Positions 1 to 6,769 of a DNA stretch of 31,560 nt are shown here, piece after piece. The notes beneath the pieces are model-generated. The model saw only the letters and a list, made by a program, of their open reading frames with translations. It did no database searches and was not told the DNA's origin. The first letter of the stretch is position 1. Each line of letters opens with the position of its first letter. Origin of the DNA: Polaromonas sp. (GTDB lineage: Bacteria > Pseudomonadota > Gammaproteobacteria > Burkholderiales > Burkholderiaceae); the NCBI GenBank assembly GCA_013823505.1, contig PNMH01000045.1, positions 1 through 31,560 on the forward strand. The letters run 5' to 3'. Both the position numbers and the translations under genes were made by a program.

Positions 1-238
1 CTTCGGCGCGGGTCTTGCCCACAGCAGCCACGGTGGCCTGGGGGTAGAGGTTGGGGTAGAGCTGGTTGAAACGCAGACCGGTTTCACCGTCGGCGATCAG
101 GTCGCCGGTGCGTTGGGCTTCGATCAGCTCGGCGCGGACCTGCTCGCGGGTCTTGGCGGTGGAAGGATCGGCGGCCAGGGCGTGGCCGGCAACGAGGGTG
201 GAGAGAGCGATGGCAACAACAGACAGACGGGTTTTCAT
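1..238 (-). CDS. DUF4148 family exported protein (C-terminus beyond the window edge)
   Basis: The gene reads leftwards from the ATG at 238 and runs off the window, so only the first 79 residues are visible. It opens with a clear Sec signal peptide (MKTRLSVVAIALSTLVAGHALA, cleavage probably after ALA), followed by a short conserved stretch with the pattern TREQVRAEL..AQRTGD and ..LYPNLYP. This pattern is typical of the small periplasmic DUF4148 proteins that occur in many copies in Burkholderiales and have no known function. AAGGA lies 8 nt upstream of the start and supports it. The gene is divergent from a LysR regulator at 453, which may control it; that link is inference. The family call is from memory of the pattern and is fairly secure. 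Confidence 0.8.
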   Translation of the reverse strand, partial: MKTRLSVVAIALSTLVAGHALAADPSTAKTREQVRAELIEAQRTGDLIADGETGLRFNQLYPNLYPQATVAAVGKTRAE

Positions 239-381
239 GACAGTTTCCTTGAGGAGGGTTGAACATGCCGGTCGGTCCGTTGTGCGGTCTGGCCGGCTTC
301 GATGCCTCTGCGGAGGGTTTGCATGCATCGATGGGTTGAACTGTAAAGTTTCTGATCCTGATGAAAAACAGCACCGATGAC

Positions 382-406
382 GTTGCTGTGTTTCTATTTC
401 AGCAAC
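382..406. promoter_or_regulatory. Inverted repeat between DUF4148 gene and LysR gene, possible LysR operator
   Basis: GTTGCTG and CAGCAAC form perfect 7-bp arms around an 11-bp centre in the 214-bp divergent intergenic region (239-452). An interrupted dyad of this size close to a lysR gene is the usual layout of a LysR recognition site. No convincing -35/-10 pair was found on either strand, so the transcription start sites are undefined. Binding by the adjacent regulator is inference. Confidence 0.35.
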
Positions 407-452
407 AATAGGTGCTTTCCAATTCGGGAAAACCCTTTCAAGGAGCCTCTTC

Positions 453-1382
453 ATGGACCGTCTGGCCTCGATGCGCGTCTTTCAAAAAGTGATCGACGAG
501 GGCGGGTTCGCCGCCGCCGGGCGGGCGATGGACATGTCGCCCGCCGTGGTCACCCGGCTGGTGGCCGACCTGGAAGATCACCTGGGCACACGCCTGCTGC
601 ACCGCACGACCCGGCGCGTCTCGCTCACCGACGCGGGCGAGAGCTACCTGGAGCGCGTGCGCCTGATCCTGCAAGACCTGGACGAAGCCCATGCGCTGGT
701 GAGCTCGCAAACCAGCGACCTCGCGGGCGTGCTGCGCCTGCTGGCGCCGCCGGTGCTGGCAACGCACGTGCTCGCGCCGCTGGTGAGCGGCTTTCGGCAG
801 GCTTACCCCAAGATCCTGCTCGACATCGAAGTGGATTCGCACCGCGAGCCGCCGATCCAGGACTACGACATCACGCTGATGGGCACCCAGGCCTCGTTCG
901 ACGCCAACGTGATTGCGCGCAAGGTGATCTCCAGCGTGACGGTGCTGCTGGCCTCGCCCGAGTACCTGCGCCGCAGGGGCACGCCCGCGCGCCCCGAAGA
1001 CCTGGCGCAACACGACTGCCTGCGCTTCAAGCCCGCCGCCGGGCGCAGCCGCGGCTGGCGCCTGCTGCACGAAACCGACGAGACGCGTTTCGTCGACATC
1101 GAGGTGCAGCCGGTGCTGTGGGCCAACCACACCGACACGCTGATGCACGCCGCGCTCGACGGTGCGGGCATCACCGCCACCACCATCGAACTCGCCGCAC
1201 CGCTGATCCAGAACGGAGACCTGGTGCGTGTGCTCAACCCCTGGATCACCGACCGCCTCACGATGTACGCGGCGCTGCCCAGCCGCAAGTTCATGCCACG
1301 GCGCACCGAGGTGTTTCTCGACTACCTCATCGAGAAGACCCGCGCCCGCGTGGACAGCGCGATGGCAACTTGCAGCAGCTGA
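453..1382 (+). CDS. LysR family transcriptional regulator
   Basis: This 309-residue protein has the standard LysR size and layout. Residues 1-60 form the winged helix-turn-helix (MDRLASMRVFQKVIDEGGFA.. then ..SPAVVTRLVADLE.HLGTRLLHRTTR), and residues from about 90 form the periplasmic-binding-protein-like effector domain, beginning near GVLRLLAPPVLA. The N-terminus resembles the CrgA/DsdC-type regulators abundant in Burkholderiales, which are often divergent from a target gene. The effector cannot be read from the sequence. AAGGAG sits 8 nt before the ATG and supports this start; the longer overlapping frame beginning at 377 lies in another register. The divergent neighbour is the DUF4148 gene and a dyad lies between them at 382-406. 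Confidence 0.92.
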   Translation: MDRLASMRVFQKVIDEGGFAAAGRAMDMSPAVVTRLVADLEDHLGTRLLHRTTRRVSLTDAGESYLERVRLILQDLDEAHALVSSQTSDLAGVLRLLAPPVLATHVLAPLVSGFRQAYPKILLDIEVDSHREPPIQDYDITLMGTQASFDANVIARKVISSVTVLLASPEYLRRRGTPARPEDLAQHDCLRFKPAAGRSRGWRLLHETDETRFVDIEVQPVLWANHTDTLMHAALDGAGITATTIELAAPLIQNGDLVRVLNPWITDRLTMYAALPSRKFMPRRTEVFLDYLIEKTRARVDSAMATCSS

Positions 1383-1474
1383 CGCATCCGGTTACACGAA
1401 AGTCGGCGGGCCCTCACCCCGTTGCTTGGGTTCATTCGTTTCAGCCAGCTCCATCCACTTTTCCCGGAGCCCGC

Positions 1475-2326
1475 ATGAAACGCCTGAACATCCTGCGCAC
1501 GACCCTCGTCGTCGGCACGCTGCTTGCCACCACCCTGCCCGCGCAAGCCATGGGCCGCCTGGCCGACATCCAGGTGGTCGACCGCGACAGCGGCGAGACG
1601 CTCACCGTCCACCGCCATCAGGGCGAGCACTGGGTGGCCGGACGGCCCGGCGCGCGCTACGCGGTGTCGGTGCGCAACGCGACGCCCGGCCGCGTGCTCG
1701 GCGTGGTTTCGGTGGACGGGGTGAACGTGATCTCGGGCGAAACGGCGGCCTGGCAACAGACCGGCTACGTGCTCTCGCCCTGGCAACAGCACGCCATCAC
1801 CGGCTGGCGCAAGAGCGACACCGAGGTGGCGGCTTTCCACTTCACGGCATCCCGCGCTTCGTATGCCGAGCGCACCGGCCGACCCGCCCACGTGGGTGTG
1901 ATCGGCGTGGCCGTGTTCCGCGAAAAACCCCTGGCACCACCACCTGCGCTGGTGCCCTGGCCGCAGCAGCGGGAGCTCGGGGGTGCCGCCGAGAGCCGGT
2001 CTTCTGCCCCAGCGGGCTCAGCAGACAGGACCGAGGCCGACGGCGAGGCGCCGCAACAGCGCGCCGAGTCGCTGGCCGCGCGCCGCATGGCCCCGGCCGC
2101 ACCTGCGCCCCGCCTGGGCACGGGCCATGGCGAACGCGAAGCATCGCCCATCAGCCGCACGACGTTCGAGCGCCGCAGCGAGCGCCCCGACGAGTTGATC
2201 CGCATCCGCTACGACAGTCGCGAGAACCTGGTGGCCATGGGCATCATCCCGACGCAAGCCGTGCCGCCTCGGCCGAATCCGTTTCCTGGCGCGGTGCAGC
2301 CCGGCTACACACCCGATCCGAGCTGA
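1475..2326 (+). CDS. Exported protein of unknown function, linked to an ECF sigma factor
   Basis: A 283-residue protein with a good signal peptide (MKRLNILRTTLVVGTLLATT.. ending LPAQA). The mature part starts with a folded-looking domain at about 25-155 (pattern DIQVVDRDSGE, then GRPGARYAVSVRNATPGRVLGVVSVDGVNVISGE, then GVIGVAVFREK), followed by a low-complexity Ala/Pro/Glu/Arg region and a C-terminal segment with SFERRSERPDELIRIRYDSRENL-like character. I do not recognise a named family with certainty; conserved proteins of this kind stand next to ECF sigma factors in Comamonadaceae as far as I recall. GGAG lies 5 nt before the ATG. The sigma gene starts 25 nt after its stop, so the three genes from 1475 to 3818 are probably one transcript. 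A much longer reading frame starting at 377 is an extension through the lysR gene and is not real. Confidence 0.75.
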   Translation: MKRLNILRTTLVVGTLLATTLPAQAMGRLADIQVVDRDSGETLTVHRHQGEHWVAGRPGARYAVSVRNATPGRVLGVVSVDGVNVISGETAAWQQTGYVLSPWQQHAITGWRKSDTEVAAFHFTASRASYAERTGRPAHVGVIGVAVFREKPLAPPPALVPWPQQRELGGAAESRSSAPAGSADRTEADGEAPQQRAESLAARRMAPAAPAPRLGTGHGEREASPISRTTFERRSERPDELIRIRYDSRENLVAMGIIPTQAVPPRPNPFPGAVQPGYTPDPS

Positions 2327-2351
2327 AGGTGCGCCCAACATAATCGCGGGA

Positions 2352-2927
2352 ATGACCGACGAGGCTGTGCCCGCCGACGAAGCGCTGATGCAGGCCTTTG
2401 CCGCGGGCGACGCACGCGCCTTTGAAACCCTGTACGACCGCCACGCCTTGGGGGTGTGGCGCTTCGTGCAGCGCAGCGTGCACGACCCTGCGCTGGCCGA
2501 CGACCTGGTGCAGGACGTGTGGTTCTCCCTCGTGCGGCAGGCGCCGCAGTACCAACCCCGGGCCCGCTTTCGCACCTGGCTTTTCACGCTGGCCCACCAC
2601 CGCATGGTCGACCACTGGCGCACCCACAAGGGCCATGCCAGTCTCGACGCCGAGACCGAAGACGGCGCGACCCTGGCCGACACGCTGGCCGCCGATTCCG
2701 GTTTTGGCCCGGTGCGACAACTGCAGTCACGCGAGCAGGCCCAAGCCCTGCTGGAAGCACTCGCCGCCCTGCCCCTGCCTCAGCGAGAAGCTTTCCTGCT
2801 GCAGGCCGAAGGTGGGCTCAGCCTGACCGAAATCGCGCAGGCCACCGGCGTGAACGCCGAGACCGCCAAGAGCCGGCTTCGCTATGCGCGTGAACGCCTG
2901 CGCCAGACCCTGGAAGCCTTGGCGTGA
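2352..2927 (+). CDS. RNA polymerase sigma factor, ECF type (first module)
   Basis: A 191-residue sigma-70 family protein of the extracytoplasmic-function class. Region 2 is at about 15-85 (ARAFETLYDRH, then DDLVQDVWFSLVR, then FRTWLFTLAHHRMVDHWR, the core- and -10-binding segment). Region 4 is at about 135-190 (LPLPQREAFLL, then SLTEIAQATGVNAETAKSRLRYARERLR, the -35-binding helix-turn-helix). No C-terminal extension is seen. The following gene (2949) is a one-span membrane protein without the zinc anti-sigma motif and is the likely regulator. No copy of the GGAAT-N16/17-CGTTGT promoter used by the second module stands before this module, so the two sigma factors probably have different targets. 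Confidence 0.93.
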   Translation: MTDEAVPADEALMQAFAAGDARAFETLYDRHALGVWRFVQRSVHDPALADDLVQDVWFSLVRQAPQYQPRARFRTWLFTLAHHRMVDHWRTHKGHASLDAETEDGATLADTLAADSGFGPVRQLQSREQAQALLEALAALPLPQREAFLLQAEGGLSLTEIAQATGVNAETAKSRLRYARERLRQTLEALA

Positions 2928-2948
2928 GCGCAGCACGGAGGTATTTGC

Positions 2949-3818
2949 ATGACACCCGGTGACGATCTGCTGAAACGCTACCAGGAGGCCAACGCCCACG
3001 ACACGTTGCGGCCCGACCCGGCGCTGCGCGAGAAGGTGCTCGCACAGGCGCGCGCCGCGGCATCGGCCAGGTTGGCGCCTTCCGCCGGACGACCCCACGC
3101 GGCCAACGATGCCGCCTGGCGCTGGCGCGCTCTCGGCGGCCTGGCCGTGCTCGGTCTGGCCGCATTGGTGGTGCTGCAGTTCGACCGCGGCTCACCCGAA
3201 GAGCGTGGTCTCGCCCTGGGCGACGCAGCGAGTCCGCCGGCCGTCGGGATGGCCCAGTCCGAGCGCCAGGCGCCGCCGCCGGCGGTGGTGTACCCCGCCG
3301 CGCCGCCAACCCCTGCGGCCCCACGCGCCTCGACACCGCCCTCGTCGCCACCACCACAGCCTCGTGGTCAAGCCGTCAACCCGTCACCCGCCGTTGCAGC
3401 CGACACGGCACCAGCGGAACCAGCCGCGCAGGCTGCTGCGTCGGTCGACCAGGGCACCGAACAGCGCGCCCGTAGCGACGCACGCGAAGAAGCCCCAGCG
3501 GCACGCTCCCTGCGAAGCGCCGCGCCACCCGCCCTCGCCACGCCGCCCAACGACGCTTTGCTGGCCGCCGCAGCGAGCGGCGACATCGCGGGTGCGCGTG
3601 GCGCTCTGGCGCAAGGGGCTGACGTGAACACCGCCAACACCCTGGGCCGCAGCGCGCTCATGATGGCCGCGCAACGGGGCGACGAGTCCTTGGTGCGCCT
3701 GCTGCTCGGCGCGGGCGCCGACCCCCTGCGCGCTGACCGCGACGGCCTGCGCGCCGCCGACCTCGCACAACAGGCCGGGCACGGCGCACTGCTGCCGCTG
3801 CTGGACGCACCCCGCTGA
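2949..3818 (+). CDS. One-span membrane protein with C-terminal ankyrin repeats, putative anti-sigma factor
   Basis: A 289-residue protein starting 21 nt after the ECF sigma gene. Residues 1-56 are a hydrophilic, helical N-terminus; 61-78 form one hydrophobic transmembrane segment (ALGGLAVLGLAALVVLQF); about 95-198 is a Pro/Ala-rich linker; and 200-286 carries two to three ankyrin repeats (NDALLAAAASGDIAGARGAL, GADVNTANTLGRSALMMAAQ, RGDESLVRLLLGAGADPL). Position and topology fit an anti-sigma factor with the N-terminus in the cytoplasm binding sigma. The HxxxCxxC zinc motif of classical anti-sigma proteins is absent. With N-in topology the ankyrin repeats would lie in the periplasm, which is uncommon. 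The GGAG ahead of the ATG supports the start. Anti-sigma function is inference from position. Confidence 0.75.
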   Translation: MTPGDDLLKRYQEANAHDTLRPDPALREKVLAQARAAASARLAPSAGRPHAANDAAWRWRALGGLAVLGLAALVVLQFDRGSPEERGLALGDAASPPAVGMAQSERQAPPPAVVYPAAPPTPAAPRASTPPSSPPPQPRGQAVNPSPAVAADTAPAEPAAQAAASVDQGTEQRARSDAREEAPAARSLRSAAPPALATPPNDALLAAAASGDIAGARGALAQGADVNTANTLGRSALMMAAQRGDESLVRLLLGAGADPLRADRDGLRAADLAQQAGHGALLPLLDAPR

Positions 3819-3840
3819 AGACCGCCGCTACCATGCGCGC

Positions 3841-4629
3841 ATGAACACACCGACCGTTTCCTCCTCCGTGCACTTTGGCCACCAGGGCCGCGTTGTCATC
3901 GTCACCGGCGGTGCGCAAGGCATCGGCGAAGCCTGCGTTCGCCGCTTTGCTCGCGAAGGCGCCCAACTCGTGATCGCCGATGTGGCCAACGCCCCCGGCA
4001 GCGCGCTCGCGCGCGAACTCGGCGCCACCTACATGCACTGCGATGTGGGCGACAAGCTCGACGTGGACGCGGTCGTGGCCAAGACCGTCGCCGCTTTCGG
4101 GCGCATCGACGTGCTCGTGAACAACGCGGGCATCTTCAAGGCCGCCGACTTTCTGGAGGTCAGTGAAGACGACTTCGACGAAGTGCTGCGCGTGAACCTC
4201 AAGGGCTCATTTCTCATGGGGCAGGCGGTGGCGCGTGTGATGGCGACACAACGCGACGGCGCCATCGTCAACATGAGTTCGGTCAACGGCGTGCTCGCCA
4301 TTCCCACCATCGCCAGCTACAACGTGAGCAAGGGCGGCATCAACCAGCTCACCCGCGTGATGGCGCTGGCCCTGGCAGAGCATGGCATCCGTGTGAACGC
4401 GGTGGCGCCCGGCACCATCGCCACCGAGCTCGCCGCCCGGGCCGTGCTCACCAGCGACGAGGCGAGGAACAAGATCCTCAGCCGCACGCCCATGAAACGC
4501 CTGGGCGAGCCCGACGAAATCGCCGATGTGGTGGCCTGGCTGGCCAGCGACGCGGCGAGCTACGTCACCGGCGAGATCGTCACGGTCGACGGCGGGCGCA
4601 TGACGCTGAACTACACCGTGCCGTTGTGA
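3841..4629 (+). CDS. Short-chain dehydrogenase/reductase (SDR) family oxidoreductase
   Basis: A 262-residue classical SDR, the usual length for the family. The NAD(P)-binding motif TGGAQGIG is at 22-29, NNAG at 94-97, and the catalytic Ser-Tyr-Lys set at S147, Y160 and K164 (YNVSK). The C-terminal APGTIATEL and DGGRM elements are also present. D47 after the second strand suggests a preference for NAD(H) over NADP(H). The substrate cannot be deduced; FabG-like and sugar/alcohol dehydrogenase roles are all possible. The gene starts 22 nt after the ankyrin gene and may be co-transcribed with it, although no good ribosome binding site is seen. It has no evident functional link with the sigma factor. 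Confidence 0.9.
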   Translation: MNTPTVSSSVHFGHQGRVVIVTGGAQGIGEACVRRFAREGAQLVIADVANAPGSALARELGATYMHCDVGDKLDVDAVVAKTVAAFGRIDVLVNNAGIFKAADFLEVSEDDFDEVLRVNLKGSFLMGQAVARVMATQRDGAIVNMSSVNGVLAIPTIASYNVSKGGINQLTRVMALALAEHGIRVNAVAPGTIATELAARAVLTSDEARNKILSRTPMKRLGEPDEIADVVAWLASDAASYVTGEIVTVDGGRMTLNYTVPL

Positions 4630-4672
4630 GGCCGACAGCCCGCTGCGTTTACACCCGCTTACCTCTCTCGTT

Positions 4673-4701
4673 GGAATAGGCGGCACTCGGCTTTCGTTGT
4701 C
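4673..4701 (+). promoter_or_regulatory. Candidate ECF-type promoter of the Asn/Ser-repeat operon
   Basis: GGAATA (4673-4678) and CGTTGTC (4695-4701) are separated by 16 nt, about 70 nt before the ATG of the Asn/Ser-repeat gene. The same two elements with 15 or 16 nt between them occur in front of the sigma factor at 8288 and, on the other strand, in front of the subtilase at 8131. The layout resembles GGAAC-N16/17-CGTT promoters known for other ECF sigma factors. Recognition by the sigma factor at 8288 is inference. Confidence 0.6.
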
Positions 4702-4772
4702 GCATCAGATCCTGGTCCTGCCATCAACTGCGGGCCTGGACTCTTCAACCCCGAACCAACGAGAGGACTTTC

Positions 4773-5309
4773 ATGAAAAACAACATCGGTGCCATCGTGA
4801 CCGCCGTGGCCAGCGTGGTGGGCAGCCACAGCGCCCAAGCGCAGAGCTTGCCGCTGGTGAAGGAACTGGCGCAGGCAGCGCAAGGTGTGCTGTCAGGCGT
4901 GAACCCCATGAAGATCAGCGCCGGCAACAGCAGCTCCAACTCGTCGAGCAACAGCAGCTCCAACGGCAGCTCGAATTCTTCTTCCAACTCGTCGAGCAAT
5001 TCCTCGAACAACTCGTCCAGCAACAGCAGCTCCAACAGCAGTTCGAATTCCTCGTCGAACTCCTCGAGCAACAGCAGCAGCAACTCTTCAAACAACAGCA
5101 GTTCGAACAGCAGTTCAAACAGCAGCCGCAGCAGCCCCCGCGGCGACACCCCGGTGCACGGCTTCTTCAAGGGGTGGGAGAACGGCATGAACCGCGCGGC
5201 CCGAGCCGTGGGCATTGCACCCGACCAGCCGACGCGGCGTTCGTCCAACAGCAGCTCCAACAGTTCGTCGAACAGCTCGTCCAACTCCAGCTCCAACAGC
5301 AGTCGCTGA
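4773..5309 (+). CDS. Exported protein made of Asn-Ser-Ser-Ser tetrad repeats
   Basis: A 178-residue protein. Residues 1-23 form a signal peptide ending SAQA. A short conserved-looking stretch follows (24-50, LPLVKELAQAAQGVLSGVN). Repeat block 1 covers 52-118 and has Asn at every fourth position from 52 to 116 with almost only Ser between. A non-repetitive segment (119-156) contains HGFFKGWENGMNRAARAVGIAPD. Repeat block 2 (157-178) has Asn at 159, 163, 167, 171 and 175. All six Ser codons and both Asn codons are used in the repeats, so the pattern is kept at the protein level. GAGAGGA stands before the ATG. I do not recognise the family. It heads an operon with the genes at 5326 and 6032 and has an ECF-like promoter at 4673-4701. 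A surface-exposed or glycosylated linker-like protein is conceivable, but nothing in the sequence proves it. Confidence 0.8.
   Translation: MKNNIGAIVTAVASVVGSHSAQAQSLPLVKELAQAAQGVLSGVNPMKISAGNSSSNSSSNSSSNGSSNSSSNSSSNSSNNSSSNSSSNSSSNSSSNSSSNSSSNSSNNSSSNSSSNSSRSSPRGDTPVHGFFKGWENGMNRAARAVGIAPDQPTRRSSNSSSNSSSNSSSNSSSNSSR
4926..5126 (+). repeat. Coding tetrad repeat block 1 (Asn-Ser-Ser-Ser)
   Basis: This stretch encodes residues 52-118 of the Asn/Ser protein. Asn falls on every residue number divisible by four from 52 to 116 (17 in register), with extra Asn at 79 and 107 and one Gly at 65. The DNA itself is not a uniform microsatellite because AGC, AGT, TCA, TCC, TCG and TCT are mixed. Confidence 0.9.
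5241..5306 (+). repeat. Coding tetrad repeat block 2 (Asn-Ser-Ser-Ser)
   Basis: Encodes the C-terminal residues 157-178 with Asn at five positions exactly four apart (159-175), ending in Arg. It is separated from block 1 by about 38 non-repetitive residues, so the protein has a repeat–domain–repeat layout. Confidence 0.88.
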
Positions 5310-5325
5310 GCCGCTATCCTTGGTC

Positions 5326-6030
5326 ATGCCCGATACGCCCGAGCCCAAGATTGAATTCCTCTGCGCCCCCGAAGACTTGGGCGTGATTGCCGCGCCGGTG
5401 CCAGCGCGCGAGGCGCTGCCCGAGTGGTTCAAGCGCCTGGCGCCGGTGGACAAGCAGCGCCTCTCCACCACCGACAACGCACTCACCGTCAAACGCTGCA
5501 TGCCGTTTCTCGACGCGCTCATGACCGGCTGGATCCTGCCGCTGGCGGCCACCGTGCGCATCGAGGTGCTGGACAACGGCCAGACCGTGAACACCGGCTG
5601 GGACTTCGATCGCACCATGGTGAGCAACCACCACCCGTACCAGATCGCGGGCCATCCGATGCAGCCGCGCCCGCCCAACAAGTTCCACAACCACTGGACC
5701 ATCCGCACGCCCAAAGGCTGGAGCTGCCTGTTCATCCCCCCGATGAACCAGCCCAACGGCGTGGTGGAGATTGCGGCCGGCGTGGTCGATACCGACGAGT
5801 ACACCTCGCTGATCCACTTCCCGTTTTTTGCGATCGCGGCTGACGGTCTCTACACGCTGGAAAAAGGCACGCCGCTGGTTCAGGTGATCCCGTTCCGCCG
5901 CGACGACCAGCAGCTCGCCGGCGAAGTGCGCGCCGAGACGCCGCAGGAAGCGGCCGAGCGACAGCGCATCTTGCGCGCCACCAGCGCAGGCGATGGCTGG
6001 TACCGCAAGGAAGCCCGCGAGAAGCGCTGA
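5326..6030 (+). CDS. Conserved protein, DUF6065-like
   Basis: A 234-residue soluble-looking protein with no signal peptide or membrane segment. The start chosen is the ATG 16 nt after the repeat gene; the open frame extends further upstream but only through that gene. No good ribosome binding site is seen, which fits translational coupling. The pattern RTPKGWSCLFIPPMNQPNG, then AAGVVDTDEY, then FAIAADGLYTLEKGTPLVQVIPFRRD recalls the DUF6065 group and related beta-sandwich proteins also found in phages, in which a GVV(D/E)T motif follows a PP-N-P motif. That recollection could not be tested. The region around 85-125 is rich in His and Asn (SNHHPYQIAGHP, KFHNHW). The function is unknown; position ties it to the Asn/Ser protein and the lipoprotein that follows 1 nt later. 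Confidence 0.7.
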   Translation: MPDTPEPKIEFLCAPEDLGVIAAPVPAREALPEWFKRLAPVDKQRLSTTDNALTVKRCMPFLDALMTGWILPLAATVRIEVLDNGQTVNTGWDFDRTMVSNHHPYQIAGHPMQPRPPNKFHNHWTIRTPKGWSCLFIPPMNQPNGVVEIAAGVVDTDEYTSLIHFPFFAIAADGLYTLEKGTPLVQVIPFRRDDQQLAGEVRAETPQEAAERQRILRATSAGDGWYRKEAREKR

Positions 6031-6031
6031 C

Positions 6032-6763
6032 ATGCGCGCGGTCACCACCCTCACCTTCATCGGCACGGTTGTGACCGCTGGCTGTTCGCACCTGCCTTCG
6101 GGTGGCCTTCAGGATGCCATCGATGCGCTCACGCTCACCGAGTCGATGGCCGGTGTTGCACGCGCATTGCCTCCTGCACCGCGCCCGGCCGTGCGTGTGG
6201 GCGACACCTACGTGTTCGGCGCTGCCTCGGTGCGCCGCGTGGTGGCGGTGAGCGCCAACGCGCTGACGTGGTCCACCACAGACGGGCAGAGCTTTCGCAC
6301 CGGGCGCGATTTCTTCACGCCCGTGCTGGAGCAGACCCTGCCCGACCGCCGCATCACCAGCCGGCTGAGCGGCCAACCCGGCTCGCTGTGGCCATTGAGC
6401 GTGGGCAAAAAAGTCAGCTTCGAGGAGACGCGGGTCACGTCGATGGCGGTGTTCGAGCGGGACATCCAGACCCAGCTGCGCTGGGATTGCGAAGTGATCG
6501 ACACGCGTTTGAGCCCGGTACCGGCAGGAGATTTCGACACCTTCCACGTGGCCTGCAAGGCCTACAGGGCCGGCTTTTTTTTGCCGGTGCAAACGGTCAC
6601 CTGGGACTACGCACCTTCGCTCGGCCACTACGTGCGCCGCACCTGGTTCGAGCGCGGCCAACGCCGCCAGAGCGCACTGGGCGCCGCGCTGCCCGGGCCG
6701 CTGGCCAGCGCGCCGCGCGTGGCTGCCACCCTGGAACGGCTGCAACAGATGCAGCAGCCCTGA
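6032..6763 (+). CDS. Putative lipoprotein of unknown function
   Basis: A 243-residue protein with a type II signal peptide: a short charged start, a hydrophobic stretch and the lipobox TAGC with Cys at position 18, so it should be acylated and anchored in the envelope. The rest is a mixed alpha/beta sequence with GDTYVFG at about 52-58, TWSTTDGQSF near 77, DFDTFHVACKAYRAG near 170 and TWDYAPSLGHYVRRTW near 196. The last pattern is reminiscent of proteins that relate a measured turnover of a cell-wall or surface polymer, but I cannot name a family. Its ATG is 1 nt after the stop of the DUF6065-like gene, so the two are coupled. It ends 6 nt before the convergent subtilase gene. Confidence 0.75.
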   Translation: MRAVTTLTFIGTVVTAGCSHLPSGGLQDAIDALTLTESMAGVARALPPAPRPAVRVGDTYVFGAASVRRVVAVSANALTWSTTDGQSFRTGRDFFTPVLEQTLPDRRITSRLSGQPGSLWPLSVGKKVSFEETRVTSMAVFERDIQTQLRWDCEVIDTRLSPVPAGDFDTFHVACKAYRAGFFLPVQTVTWDYAPSLGHYVRRTWFERGQRRQSALGAALPGPLASAPRVAATLERLQQMQQP

Positions 6764-6769
6764 AGCGCG

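Noticed and set aside
377..1474. Long N-terminal extension of the exported protein through lysR
   Set aside because: Arg/Pro/Gly-rich out-of-frame translation of lysR; the ATG at 1475 has a signal peptide and GGAG.
2349..2375. GGAAT at 2349 as a fourth copy of the ECF promoter before the first sigma gene
   Set aside because: It overlaps the ATG and has no CGTTGT at 16-17 nt.
4926..5126. N-S-S sequons as sites for Campylobacter-type N-glycosylation
   Set aside because: PglB needs D/E two residues before Asn, which is absent here, and no pgl genes are in the window.
4745..5296. Leu/Glu-rich 183-residue reading frame opposite the Asn/Ser-repeat gene
   Set aside because: It is the reverse complement of AAC/TCN/AGC repeats, has no signal for translation, and the plus-strand frame has a signal peptide, ribosome binding site and promoter.
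4926..5306. Tetrad repeats as a slippage-prone microsatellite or phase-variation tract
   Set aside because: Codons are mixed, so there is no long uniform DNA repeat unit that would slip readily.
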